DNA from: OMOG01 sp041485845
GTDB taxonomy: Bacteria > Acidobacteriota > Terriglobia > Bryobacterales > Bryobacteraceae
Direction of reading: 5' to 3'
Length of the DNA stretch: 28,221 nt
NCBI GenBank assembly: GCA_041485845.1
Contig: JBGPKH010000031.1
Location: forward strand, 1-28,221
Each line of letters opens with the position of its first letter. Within the stretch, counting starts at the first letter, position 1. Positions 20,005 through 28,221 of this stretch are shown piece after piece. Position numbers and translations under genes: made by a program. A model generated the notes under the pieces. The model saw only the letters and a list, made by a program, of their open reading frames with translations, ran no database searches and was not told the DNA's origin.

Positions 20005-23000
20005 ATGAAAAAGCTCAATGTGTCAATTGGGGCACTGATTGGGGTAGTGCTCACGTGCGCAGCACTTGATGCACAAAGTCCGGTCCCTGGCAAGAATGTA
20101 AACATGGTCTCCGGGACGCAGTGGCCGGGAGGCGATCCATTCCTCCAGCGCCAGAATGAACCCTCGATGGCGGTCTCATCGAGAAACCGGCAACACTTGC
20201 TGGCCGGCGCCAATGATTATCGGACGGTCGACCTCTCTCTACTGACCAACGATGAAACCGGCGATGCGTGGCTGGGAGTATTCAAATCCCTCGATGGCGG
20301 GCTGACCTGGCGCAGCACACTACTTCCGGGCTGTCCTTATAACGTGCCGGAATGCAACGGTTCGCCTCTGCAAGGAACCGCATTGACGGCAGGATCGGAC
20401 CCCGTGGTGCGTGCCGGCAGCAATGGCATGTTCTACTATGCTTTCCTGGCGTTCAGGCGCGGCGAAAAGGGCCGCGGGACGATCGCGCTGGCCCGGTTCA
20501 TCGACGACAACAACAAAGAGAAAGTCACCGACGACCCGATACGCTACTTGAGCACGTCCATTGCCGATTCCGGAAATCCGGGGCAGGTGTTTCATGACAA
20601 GCCGTGGCTCGCAGTCGGCCTGCCGCAGGCGGGCGGGCCGCAATGCAGGATTCCAGCTTCGGGTTCCACGCCGGAGCAAACCTTCCCGGCAGGTCCGGTT
20701 TACGTGGCTTACACCACCTTCCTCGGCGGTGAAACCGTGGCGAAGCTGAACGTGACTACCTCCAACGATTGCGGCGCCACCTGGAATAATCCTGTTTATG
20801 TAAGCCCGGGTTCGAAGCTGGTCCAGGGCGCCGCCCTTGCGGTAGATCCGGTATCGGGCGCGGTTTACGTGGCCTGGCGGCAATTCGCCGGCAATGGCGA
20901 CCCCAATGCAATCAAGATTGCGAAATCGACTGACGGCGGCAAGAAGTTCAGCGCCCCGCTTCAGATCGCCACGATCGATCCGTTTGAGCAGGGTAGTTCG
21001 ATTGCCGGTTTCCGGACCCAGGACTTTCCCAGCATCGCAGTGGATGCCAGCGGGCGGGTCTACGCCACCTGGTCGGATCGAGTGGGACCGGTCGGCTTGA
21101 ACGGGGTGCGCGATGCGCGGGTCGTGATCAGCACCTCGTTGGATGGATCCGCCTGGACAAGTCCAGTCCCTGTCGAGAATACGCCGGCAACCGGGTATAA
21201 TCCCGGGCGCGGGCACCAGATCATGCCTTCGATCTCAATCGTCGCGGGCAAAGTCATGGTGATGTACTACGATCTTCGTGAAGACGCCACCGCCGGCGAA
21301 TTGCAGTGCCTCTCCCCGGCGTGCCTGGCGTCGCGAAACGCCAACCTCTTCGATGAAGTCCGCCTCGCGGTGGGCGACCTCTACCCTTCGCCTCCCAATA
21401 GTAACCAGCTCTCAAAAGTATTCGGCGCCGGTATTCAGGATGCCGCTCCCCCCGGGCTGCTGCCCCTTCAGCGCCGCCACACGATCGACGTGCGCGTCGC
21501 CCAGGCCGAGCAGCCAGGCTCGATCATGCTGCCGTTGGGCGCCTTTCAAGCAACCCGCGTCTCCCAATATCCATATGGTGTTCCGGAAAGGCTGGGCCCC
21601 AGCACGATCAAGCAGCTTCGTTTCAACGTCCCGAATCTACCGATGTTCGGTCAGGGCACCAAGGCCTTCATGGGCGACTACATCGATATCGCAGCGGACT
21701 CCATCGTGCCCGCGACGGCCGGTCAAGCCGCCGCGTCCCCCAGGTCCGGCGCAAACCCGGACTGGAAGTTTAATACGTCCCCGTCGAATTCCACCGTGTT
21801 TCACGGCGTCTGGACCGACAATCGCGATGTCCGCCCACCCGTCAACGGCGATTGGACAAACTATACGCCCCTGATTACGCCGACGCAGGGTCCTCCTGGA
21901 CAGGCTTGCGTCGTCGGGCAGGCGGGCATGCGCAACCAGAACATTTACACTTCCCGCATCAGCCAGGGCCTCATCGTCAGCTCGCCACAAAATTTCAAGC
22001 AGTTGGGATCGAACCCGCTGAATCCGGCACAACTGTTGCAGCGCGGTTTCGTGGTTACCGTACAGAACGCCACGGGCGCGATTCGGACCTATCGCCTCAC
22101 GATAGTCAACCAGCCCGTTGGCGGAAAAGCCTCGTTCCTGCAGACACCGGTTCCGGGCAAGCCCGATCCCCTGGTGACCCTCGACGCTTCGATTGGTCCT
22201 CGATCCAGTATTTCGCGAACGGTTTTCGCGACGTCTACGGATCCACACGCCAGTGTGACCGTGAATGTGATGGAAATCAACAGCCCCGGAGGTCCCCCCA
22301 AGAACGGCGGCCTTCAGGATTCGATCACGCTAAACGCCGATCTTACCAATCCCAATCTGAGCGCCGACCTCACCAATACGGACATCACCAGCAAAGAGGT
22401 CTATAGCGCGGACCTGACCAATGCGGATTTGACAAATTCCACTCCGGTGAACGCCGACTTAACGAACGCCGATCTCACCAACGCCGACCTGACGAATGCC
22501 GATTTGACCAATGCCGATCTCACCAACACCGGCCCCCCCAACGCGGATCTCACCAATGCCGATCTGACGAATGCCGACTTGACCAACGCCGATCTGACCA
22601 ACGCGGACCTCACCAATGGGACCATCGGCGACACCACCTTCAAGATCAAAAACACAGGCAACACCGCGGCAGTATACAAAATCAACACCCTGGTGCGGGC
22701 TCTACCGGCGGGCTTCAAATCGCAACTGATCGTCTATAGGGTCTACAAGACCCCGCAGCTATTGCGTGCATGCACGGTGCAGGAGGTCGGCCAGGTGGAG
22801 GTGATCGCGAACATTCCGAACCCAACGGTCAATCCCCCGGATCCGGGAAGCGCGGATCTGACCAATGCCGACCTCACCAACACGACCCTCTCGCTCGCGC
22901 CGGGCGAAACCGGTTATATCACTTACCGCGTGATCGACCCGGATAAGACCTCCGGCCCGAACATCTGCGGCGGCCCGAATTTCCCGCCGTGCCAGGCAAA

Positions 23001-26000
23001 TGATTTCAATCCGACAACGTCGGTCAAGGCGGTGCCCGTGCCGCAGGCCATCAGTACGGGAGCCACGGCGCCGGCGATTCCCCTGTTGATTACCAGCTTG
23101 AGCCTGGCGGATGGTGTGCGAACCGTGTTCTACTCGCAGCCCGTTCAGTTTTTGGGCGGCACTGCGCCGCTCACATGGACCATCTCGTCGGGCGCGTTGC
23201 CCCCGGGGCTCAACATCAGTCCATTGACAGGGGCGATATCGGGGACGCCAACCGCGACCGGCGCCTTCACCTTCACGGTGACCGTGATCGATTCCGCCAC
23301 CACCCCGCAGCAGACGGATTCACAAACCCTGACCATCCGGATTTTCGATCCCCTCGTGGTGGCGCCCGCCGCTTTGAACGACGGCGTCACCGGATCGCCG
23401 TACTCGCAGGCGATTTCAACGACTGGTGGATTCGGCAGTGTGACTTTGCAGCTTCTGGGCGTCCTGCCTCCAGGCCTCGGATTCAACCCCGTCAACGGGT
23501 TGATTAGCGGTACCCCGACCACTGCCGGAACGTACCCGTTCACCATCACGGCGACCGATTCTGCGACGCCGCCCCAGGTGGTCCCCAAGAACTATTCCAT
23601 TCGCATCGCGGCGCCGCTGGCGGTCACCACGCCTTCCTTGCCACCCGCGGCGTTCAGCATTGGCTATAACTTCGCACTCTCAGCTAACGGCGGCCTGGGA
23701 AACAAGACCTGGGCCATCACTGCCGGCGCCCTTCCGACGGGTATGAACCTCAGCACCGGTGGGGTGCTCGGCGGAGCGCCGACGGCACTTGGCGGCTTCG
23801 CCTTCACGGTGCATGTGGTCGATTCGAGTTCGCCGGCGCCGCTGGCCGCGAACAAGGACTTCAGCCTGATCGTTACACTTCCACCGGGAGCCACCCTTAG
23901 CTTCCAGACACAGCCATCCAACACCACTGCCGGACTGCCCATCACTCCCGACATTAAGGTGAAAGCGCAGACGGCGGCCGCCGTTCCCATTCCGGGCGTG
24001 GCCATCACCATGGCTGTGAACAGCAATCCGTTTGCCGGAGCGTTGATCGGAACGACGACCGTCCTGACGGATGCCGCCGGAATCGCAACCTTCTCGAACC
24101 TGATTCTCGACAAATCAGGCTCCAATTACTCGCTGGTAGCCTCGGCTCTCACCTTCAGCCCTTCGGGCGACGTGCAATACGTGCTGCCGCCGCCCTCGGT
24201 GGAGCTCAACACCCTGGAAAGCGATACCAAGATCCGGGTCTTCCAGGAAAAGAGCGGGTTCACGTTGCCCAGCGCGATTGGAGTCGATATCGCCGCGCCG
24301 GGCACTTACAATTCGCTCGCGAGCCTGACGCCCGGGAACGTAAGCGCCGGCGCCCTGGTCGATTGCTATTATCTGCACGCCGATCCCGTGGGCGCTTTCC
24401 CGAACACCTCGCAATTTCAGACTGGCTCCATCACGTTTTCCAGCGACATTCTCGGCGTCATCGTGCTGGACCCGACTTTCAACCTGAGCGACAGCGTCCT
24501 GGCGTTGCCCGGCACTACCTATGGGGTGAACGCACGCCAGTTGGAAATGGGGAATCCGTTCGACTCGGTAATCGAGCTGGCCGACCGGCGCACCCTCAAC
24601 ATCTCCCTTGCGAACAACACGGCGGTCGACGATATCCGTGTCATCACCGCGGCTGCGGGCACAATCGCCACCACGGCCGTCTCCAATCCGTTCAACAGCG
24701 CGGCCGTGTCGGGGTTCATCACGACGGTGGCCGGAAGCGCCTGGACATTCACCAACCCGAGCGGTTTGGCAACCACAGCGCCCCTCGGCCTCGGTTTCAC
24801 GGCGGGCGTGGCGGCCGATGCGGCCGGCAATTTCTACATTGCCGATCCGCCGAACCATAGGGTCTTCAAGGTGACCACGGGCGGCGTCCTGTCGGTTGTG
24901 GCGGGAACCGGCCTGGCCGGATTCACGGGCGATGGCCCGGCCACGGGCAACCGGCTGAACTTCCCGAGCGGCGTAGCGGTTGATTCTGTGGGCAACGTGT
25001 ATATCTCGGACACCGGCAACCAGCGAATCCGCAGGGTCTCGGGCGGTATCATGACCACCATCGCCGGGAACGGCAACTTCGGCTTCGGCGCCGACAACGT
25101 GCCCGCAACTACCACGTCGCTCGCGAATCCCAACGGCCTGGCGGTGGACAACGCCGGGAACGTGTATTTCGCCGACACCAACAATAACCGCATACGGAAG
25201 ATCAGTGGAGGAGTGATCGCCACCGTCGCCGGAAACGGCGCCTTCGGTTTCACCGGCGACAATGTCGCCGCAACCACGACCGCGCTGGCGAATCCCTTTG
25301 GCGTCTTTGTCGACGGCTCTCTCAATATCTACATTGCAGATACGCAGAACCACCGGATTCGCAAGGTGGATGCCGCGACCAATCAGATCGCCACAATCGC
25401 CGGTACCGGCGTGCAAGCCTCCTCACCCGATGGGCCGGCCCTGAGCACGAGTATCGACCGGCCGCGCAGTGTGCTGCTCGACTTGAGTGGAAATGTCGTG
25501 TTCACCGACCACGGCGGCAACAAGATCCGCAAAATCGTGGCGGGATCCGTAAGCACGATTGCGGGCGACGGTTCTTTCGCCTTCGCGGGCGACGGCTCCG
25601 CGGCAACCGCCGCCAGTCTGGCCAACCCCAGCGGAATGTCCATCGACGGTTCGGGCAACCTCTACATCGCCGACGGGCCGAACGAGCGCATTCGCAAGAT
25701 CGCCGGCGCGAACATCTCCACAGTGGCGGGGAACGGACTCTTCAAGTACGCGGGAGATGGCTTCCCGGCGACCAGCGCCTCGCTGGACGGGCCCAACAGC
25801 GCAGCGGTCGATGGCTCGGGCAATCTCTACATCGCCGACGTCGGCAACCAGGTGATCCGCAGAGTCACTCCCGCGGGCGCGATCGGCACTTTCGCTGGAA
25901 CCGGCAGCCTCGGAACCACCCTGGGCGACGGCGGGGCGGCGACAGCAGCGCCGCTCAGCTACCCGTTCGGCGTCGCTGCCGGCACGGGCGGCGTCTACAT

Positions 26001-26682
26001 CACCGATACGTTCTACCGCGGGCGCATCCGGCAGGTCAACGGGGGGATTATCAGCACCCCCGGAACGGGCTTCAACAACGAAATGGGAGTCGCGGCCGAC
26101 GGGGCGGGGAACATCTATATCGCCGACAGCGCAGCCAACCGGATTCGGAAAATCTCCGTGCCCAGTATGACGTTGACTACGATTGCGGGCACGGGGGCGG
26201 CCGGAGGCACGGGTGATGGCGGCCCGGCCACGAGTGCAACTCTGAATTTCCCGACCGCGGTGGCAATCGATCCTTCGGGGAACGTGTACGTGGCGGACCG
26301 CAACAACCACCGCATCCGGAGGATCGACGCCATTACCGGCATCATTACGACCGTTGCGGGCGCGGGCACCGCCGGTTTCAGCGGTGACAACGCCGCCGCA
26401 ACCGCGGCGCAGTTGAGCTCCCCGAACGGCGTAGCGGTTACTGTGACCGCAGGCGGAACGGTTCTATATATCGCGGATACCAACAACCAGCGCATTCGCA
26501 AAATGACCGTTGGCGGCGTGATTACCACGTTCGCGGGCACCGGAATTTTCGGATTCACCGGCGACAACGGGCCGGCGACCAACGCATCGCTGGCCTCCCC
26601 TCACGGTGTAGCCCTGGATGCTGCGGGGAACGTGTATATCACGGACACATCGAACGACCGCGTGCGGAGGGTGATCCCGTAG
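20005..26682 (+). CDS. giant secreted multidomain protein (Asp-box, pentapeptide, Ig-like, NHL repeats)
   Basis: The 2225-residue product has a signal peptide (MKKLNVSIGALIGVVLTCAALDAQ). Residues about 30-720 look sialidase/BNR-like, with Asp-box-type motifs at 95-102 (SLDGGLTW), 253-260 (SNDCGATW), 308-315 (STDGGKKF) and 378-384 (SLDGSAW). Residues 778-871 form a pentapeptide-repeat block of 14 ADLTN units, with two more near 950. Three He_PIG-type Ig-like domains follow (about 1027-1292; ALPPGLNISPLTGAISGTPT is typical), then a Big_1-like domain (about 1293-1394). From about 1600 to the end are twelve NHL repeats (NHRIRKV-type closing strands), enough for two six-bladed propellers. It is probably a surface adhesin or carbohydrate/polymer-binding protein. 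No catalytic residues can be assigned, and no secretion partner is adjacent. Confidence 0.85.
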   Translation: MKKLNVSIGALIGVVLTCAALDAQSPVPGKNVNMVSGTQWPGGDPFLQRQNEPSMAVSSRNRQHLLAGANDYRTVDLSLLTNDETGDAWLGVFKSLDGGLTWRSTLLPGCPYNVPECNGSPLQGTALTAGSDPVVRAGSNGMFYYAFLAFRRGEKGRGTIALARFIDDNNKEKVTDDPIRYLSTSIADSGNPGQVFHDKPWLAVGLPQAGGPQCRIPASGSTPEQTFPAGPVYVAYTTFLGGETVAKLNVTTSNDCGATWNNPVYVSPGSKLVQGAALAVDPVSGAVYVAWRQFAGNGDPNAIKIAKSTDGGKKFSAPLQIATIDPFEQGSSIAGFRTQDFPSIAVDASGRVYATWSDRVGPVGLNGVRDARVVISTSLDGSAWTSPVPVENTPATGYNPGRGHQIMPSISIVAGKVMVMYYDLREDATAGELQCLSPACLASRNANLFDEVRLAVGDLYPSPPNSNQLSKVFGAGIQDAAPPGLLPLQRRHTIDVRVAQAEQPGSIMLPLGAFQATRVSQYPYGVPERLGPSTIKQLRFNVPNLPMFGQGTKAFMGDYIDIAADSIVPATAGQAAASPRSGANPDWKFNTSPSNSTVFHGVWTDNRDVRPPVNGDWTNYTPLITPTQGPPGQACVVGQAGMRNQNIYTSRISQGLIVSSPQNFKQLGSNPLNPAQLLQRGFVVTVQNATGAIRTYRLTIVNQPVGGKASFLQTPVPGKPDPLVTLDASIGPRSSISRTVFATSTDPHASVTVNVMEINSPGGPPKNGGLQDSITLNADLTNPNLSADLTNTDITSKEVYSADLTNADLTNSTPVNADLTNADLTNADLTNADLTNADLTNTGPPNADLTNADLTNADLTNADLTNADLTNGTIGDTTFKIKNTGNTAAVYKINTLVRALPAGFKSQLIVYRVYKTPQLLRACTVQEVGQVEVIANIPNPTVNPPDPGSADLTNADLTNTTLSLAPGETGYITYRVIDPDKTSGPNICGGPNFPPCQANDFNPTTSVKAVPVPQAISTGATAPAIPLLITSLSLADGVRTVFYSQPVQFLGGTAPLTWTISSGALPPGLNISPLTGAISGTPTATGAFTFTVTVIDSATTPQQTDSQTLTIRIFDPLVVAPAALNDGVTGSPYSQAISTTGGFGSVTLQLLGVLPPGLGFNPVNGLISGTPTTAGTYPFTITATDSATPPQVVPKNYSIRIAAPLAVTTPSLPPAAFSIGYNFALSANGGLGNKTWAITAGALPTGMNLSTGGVLGGAPTALGGFAFTVHVVDSSSPAPLAANKDFSLIVTLPPGATLSFQTQPSNTTAGLPITPDIKVKAQTAAAVPIPGVAITMAVNSNPFAGALIGTTTVLTDAAGIATFSNLILDKSGSNYSLVASALTFSPSGDVQYVLPPPSVELNTLESDTKIRVFQEKSGFTLPSAIGVDIAAPGTYNSLASLTPGNVSAGALVDCYYLHADPVGAFPNTSQFQTGSITFSSDILGVIVLDPTFNLSDSVLALPGTTYGVNARQLEMGNPFDSVIELADRRTLNISLANNTAVDDIRVITAAAGTIATTAVSNPFNSAAVSGFITTVAGSAWTFTNPSGLATTAPLGLGFTAGVAADAAGNFYIADPPNHRVFKVTTGGVLSVVAGTGLAGFTGDGPATGNRLNFPSGVAVDSVGNVYISDTGNQRIRRVSGGIMTTIAGNGNFGFGADNVPATTTSLANPNGLAVDNAGNVYFADTNNNRIRKISGGVIATVAGNGAFGFTGDNVAATTTALANPFGVFVDGSLNIYIADTQNHRIRKVDAATNQIATIAGTGVQASSPDGPALSTSIDRPRSVLLDLSGNVVFTDHGGNKIRKIVAGSVSTIAGDGSFAFAGDGSAATAASLANPSGMSIDGSGNLYIADGPNERIRKIAGANISTVAGNGLFKYAGDGFPATSASLDGPNSAAVDGSGNLYIADVGNQVIRRVTPAGAIGTFAGTGSLGTTLGDGGAATAAPLSYPFGVAAGTGGVYITDTFYRGRIRQVNGGIISTPGTGFNNEMGVAADGAGNIYIADSAANRIRKISVPSMTLTTIAGTGAAGGTGDGGPATSATLNFPTAVAIDPSGNVYVADRNNHRIRRIDAITGIITTVAGAGTAGFSGDNAAATAAQLSSPNGVAVTVTAGGTVLYIADTNNQRIRKMTVGGVITTFAGTGIFGFTGDNGPATNASLASPHGVALDAAGNVYITDTSNDRVRRVIP
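22336..22617 (+). repeat. ADLTN pentapeptide-repeat block inside the giant gene
   Basis: This in-frame array has a 15-base period encoding ADLTN fourteen times, in runs of two, five and five plus two single units. Five-residue spacers (such as STPVN and TGPPN) largely keep the five-residue register. Two further units are at 22852-22881. The A(D/N)Lxx pattern predicts a right-handed quadrilateral beta-helix. The sixteen units use fifteen different synonymous DNA spellings, including the rare leucine codon TTA, so this is not a recent slippage product and not a CRISPR array. Confidence 0.85.
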
Positions 26683-26705
26683 CGCCTGCCAAGGTTACCG
26701 GCGCG

Positions 26706-28221
26706 CTACCGGTTTTCCAGCCGGCGGCGGGCGTCGGCGACCATTTGGTCGGGCTCGGCGTTCTTCTTGACATCGAGGAAGTCGCGGTAGGCGCCGGCGG
26801 AATTGGCGTTCAACCCATCCAAGGCGCGCCCGAGATAATACTTCACCGCCGGCGCCAACCGGTACGTGGGGACCTCGTCGAGATATACCGCGGTCGCTTC
26901 ACCACGGCGCTTCCAGCACAGTTCGAATTCCTCGCGGGCCGCCTGGAAATCCTTGGCTAGTAGGAAAACCCGGCCGAGCTCGTAATGGCCCATCCACGTA
27001 TTCGCCCGCTGATTGGCTTCTTGCATAATGGGGACAGCCTGTCCGGGATTCTTCCGGGAGACTGCCATTCCCTCGATCAATCGCCCATATGCTTTGACTT
27101 CATTGCCCATCCGCGTGCTGAGCTCCTGGCCCAGGGCACGCGCTTTCGCCGCCTGACCCGCATCCAGATAGACCCTTGCCGCATCCAGCAGGACGGTCGG
27201 TTCCTTCACCAGCGAAACCGCGCGGCCGGCGGCCTGGATTGCGGCTGCAGTATGTCCCAGGGCCAGGTGCGCGGAAGACAGAGTATTGAGCTTGTTTGCG
27301 GCGTTGGCGGCGGACTTGTTTTGCAGATCGCTCGCGATTCCCTTCTCCAGTTCGGCGATCGCTTGGGAGGTCCGGCCCTGATACAGCAGCAGGTCGGCCA
27401 TCCCACTTGTGGCGAAAGATGCTCCGCTCGCCCCGAGTTTCGCCGCATTCGCATAGTTCTCGGCCGCTCGCTCCACATTGCCCTGGGCCAGCGCGCACAG
27501 TCCGAGCACGACATGGGATTTTACAAAGGCGGGGTTCATCTCGATCACGGCTCGCGCTTCGCGTTCGGCGCCTTGAAAATCGCCGGCGTACATCGTGAAA
27601 AGAGCTACGTTATTCCGCTGCCCCACGTTCTTGGCCGAGATTTCGATGGCACGCCGGCCCTCTTCAATCGCCTTCGGCAGGTTGCGAAGATTCAGAAATG
27701 CAACCGCCATGTTTGCGTGACCGGCGGAGTCCGCCGGATAGTCTCGGACAAGGGGGCTGAATTCTTCGATCGCCTGCTCGTAGTTCCGGAAGGTCACATA
27801 GTATGTGCCGCGGGTTCGGTATTTTTCGCGATCGGTCATCCTGTGGATGCGGGCAAGCGCCATCTGATAATACCTCTCCGCCTTTTCCCATTGGCCCAGA
27901 TTATTGAACATCACCGCCAGCCCGGCATACGCGCGCCCGAGATCCGGGTCCAATTCAATCGCCTTCAGATAGCCCTGAATCGCCTCCTCGCTCTTGCCCG
28001 CGTATTGCAGTTCCTGCGCCATGCCGTAGGCGTGCGCCGCTTCCACTGATGCGGCGGTGAACGTCTCCGCGGCAGCCAATTGCGCGGACTCGGGAGTGGC
28101 ATCCCCGAGTGCGTTGCGGACGGAGGCTGCCAGCGTTCCCACGGTCGGTAAGACACGCTCTTTGCTGGACGCTTCCGTGTCACGGGACGCGATCCTCTTC
28201 CCGGTAACCGCGTCGATAGCC
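26706..28221 (-). CDS. TPR-repeat protein, C-terminal part (5' end beyond the window)
   Basis: The minus-strand frame is open from the window edge to the stop at 26706-26708, so the gene starts outside. The first visible residues, AIDAVTGKRIASRDTEASSK and LPTVGTLAASVRNALGD, are typical of the domain that joins the kinase or DNA-binding part to the TPR tail in large acidobacterial signalling proteins. A GTG at 28140-28142 is therefore probably internal. At least nine TPR-like helix pairs follow (for example AIQGYLKAIELDPDLGRAYA and AIEEFSPLVRDYPADSAGHA), making a protein-protein interaction surface. The most likely full protein is a Ser/Thr kinase or winged-helix regulator with TPRs, but its head cannot be seen. 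It converges with the giant gene (23 bases between stop codons). Confidence 0.8.
   Translation of the reverse strand, partial: AIDAVTGKRIASRDTEASSKERVLPTVGTLAASVRNALGDATPESAQLAAAETFTAASVEAAHAYGMAQELQYAGKSEEAIQGYLKAIELDPDLGRAYAGLAVMFNNLGQWEKAERYYQMALARIHRMTDREKYRTRGTYYVTFRNYEQAIEEFSPLVRDYPADSAGHANMAVAFLNLRNLPKAIEEGRRAIEISAKNVGQRNNVALFTMYAGDFQGAEREARAVIEMNPAFVKSHVVLGLCALAQGNVERAAENYANAAKLGASGASFATSGMADLLLYQGRTSQAIAELEKGIASDLQNKSAANAANKLNTLSSAHLALGHTAAAIQAAGRAVSLVKEPTVLLDAARVYLDAGQAAKARALGQELSTRMGNEVKAYGRLIEGMAVSRKNPGQAVPIMQEANQRANTWMGHYELGRVFLLAKDFQAAREEFELCWKRRGEATAVYLDEVPTYRLAPAVKYYLGRALDGLNANSAGAYRDFLDVKKNAEPDQMVADARRRLENR

Noticed and set aside
22336..22617. 15-bp periodic array resembling a CRISPR or tandem repeat locus
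   Set aside because: It is in frame inside a long gene, has no spacers, and encodes ADLTN pentapeptides.
24115..25416. 433-codon open frame on the minus strand inside the NHL region
   Set aside because: It is a compositional shadow of the repeat-containing plus-strand gene; the translation has no domain features and the plus frame is clearly the coding one.
28140..28142. GTG as the start of a complete 478-residue TPR protein
   Set aside because: The frame remains open to the window edge and the upstream residues match the linker domain of larger TPR signalling proteins, so the gene is 5'-partial.

Overview
The window is GC-rich DNA that most resembles a soil Acidobacterium of the Solibacter/Bryobacter type. 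This rests on gene content: a TIGR02999-type ECF sigma factor beside a PEGA-tailed eukaryote-like Ser/Thr kinase, an Oar-like TonB receptor fragment, TPR proteins of the kinase-associated kind, a PilZ protein, a standalone AtuA C-terminal domain, and a very long secreted NHL-repeat protein. No rRNA, tRNA, CRISPR array or intact mobile element was seen. The taxonomy is an inference from family content.

Layout. 1-4311: dtd (runs off the left edge), a small basic protein, then a divergent nickel locus. cbiM-cbiQ-cbiO (ECF-type Ni/Co importer) reads left, and nikR-acpS reads right with overlapping stop and start. A palindromic candidate NikR operator lies between cbiM and nikR. 4312-8173: a cupin, a PilZ protein, larB (nickel-pincer cofactor synthesis, so a second nickel link), a TPR-protein remnant, an AtuA-like domain protein, and a winged-helix regulator with a membrane protein behind an operator-like promoter. 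8174-10864: a membrane-anchored di-haem cytochrome c convergent with a fucose/arabinose isomerase-like protein. 10865-12660: a decayed region with a frameshifted PIN-domain (VapC-like) remnant, an internally deleted carboxylesterase, an Oar-like receptor C-terminus, and two short repeats that recur near 18.4-18.6 kb in swapped order.

12688-18115: a co-directional cluster of ECF sigma factor, Ser/Thr kinase with PEGA tail, secreted coiled-coil protein, secreted protein of unknown function, and a secreted M64-peptidase-like protein whose HExxH zinc motif reads MExxH, closed by an 11-bp-stem hairpin. This looks like a regulated cell-envelope module with no assigned function. 18116-20004: mostly non-coding and hairpin-rich, with one secreted PEGA protein. 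20005-26682: one 2225-residue secreted protein with, in order, Asp-box sialidase-like repeats, ADLTN pentapeptide repeats, three Ig-like domains, a Big_1-like domain and twelve NHL repeats. 26706-28221: the C-terminal TPR part of a larger protein, cut by the right edge.

The points most worth checking are the M64-like protein with the altered zinc motif inside the sigma/kinase cluster, and the pentapeptide block in the giant protein, whose sixteen identical ADLTN units use fifteen different synonymous spellings.
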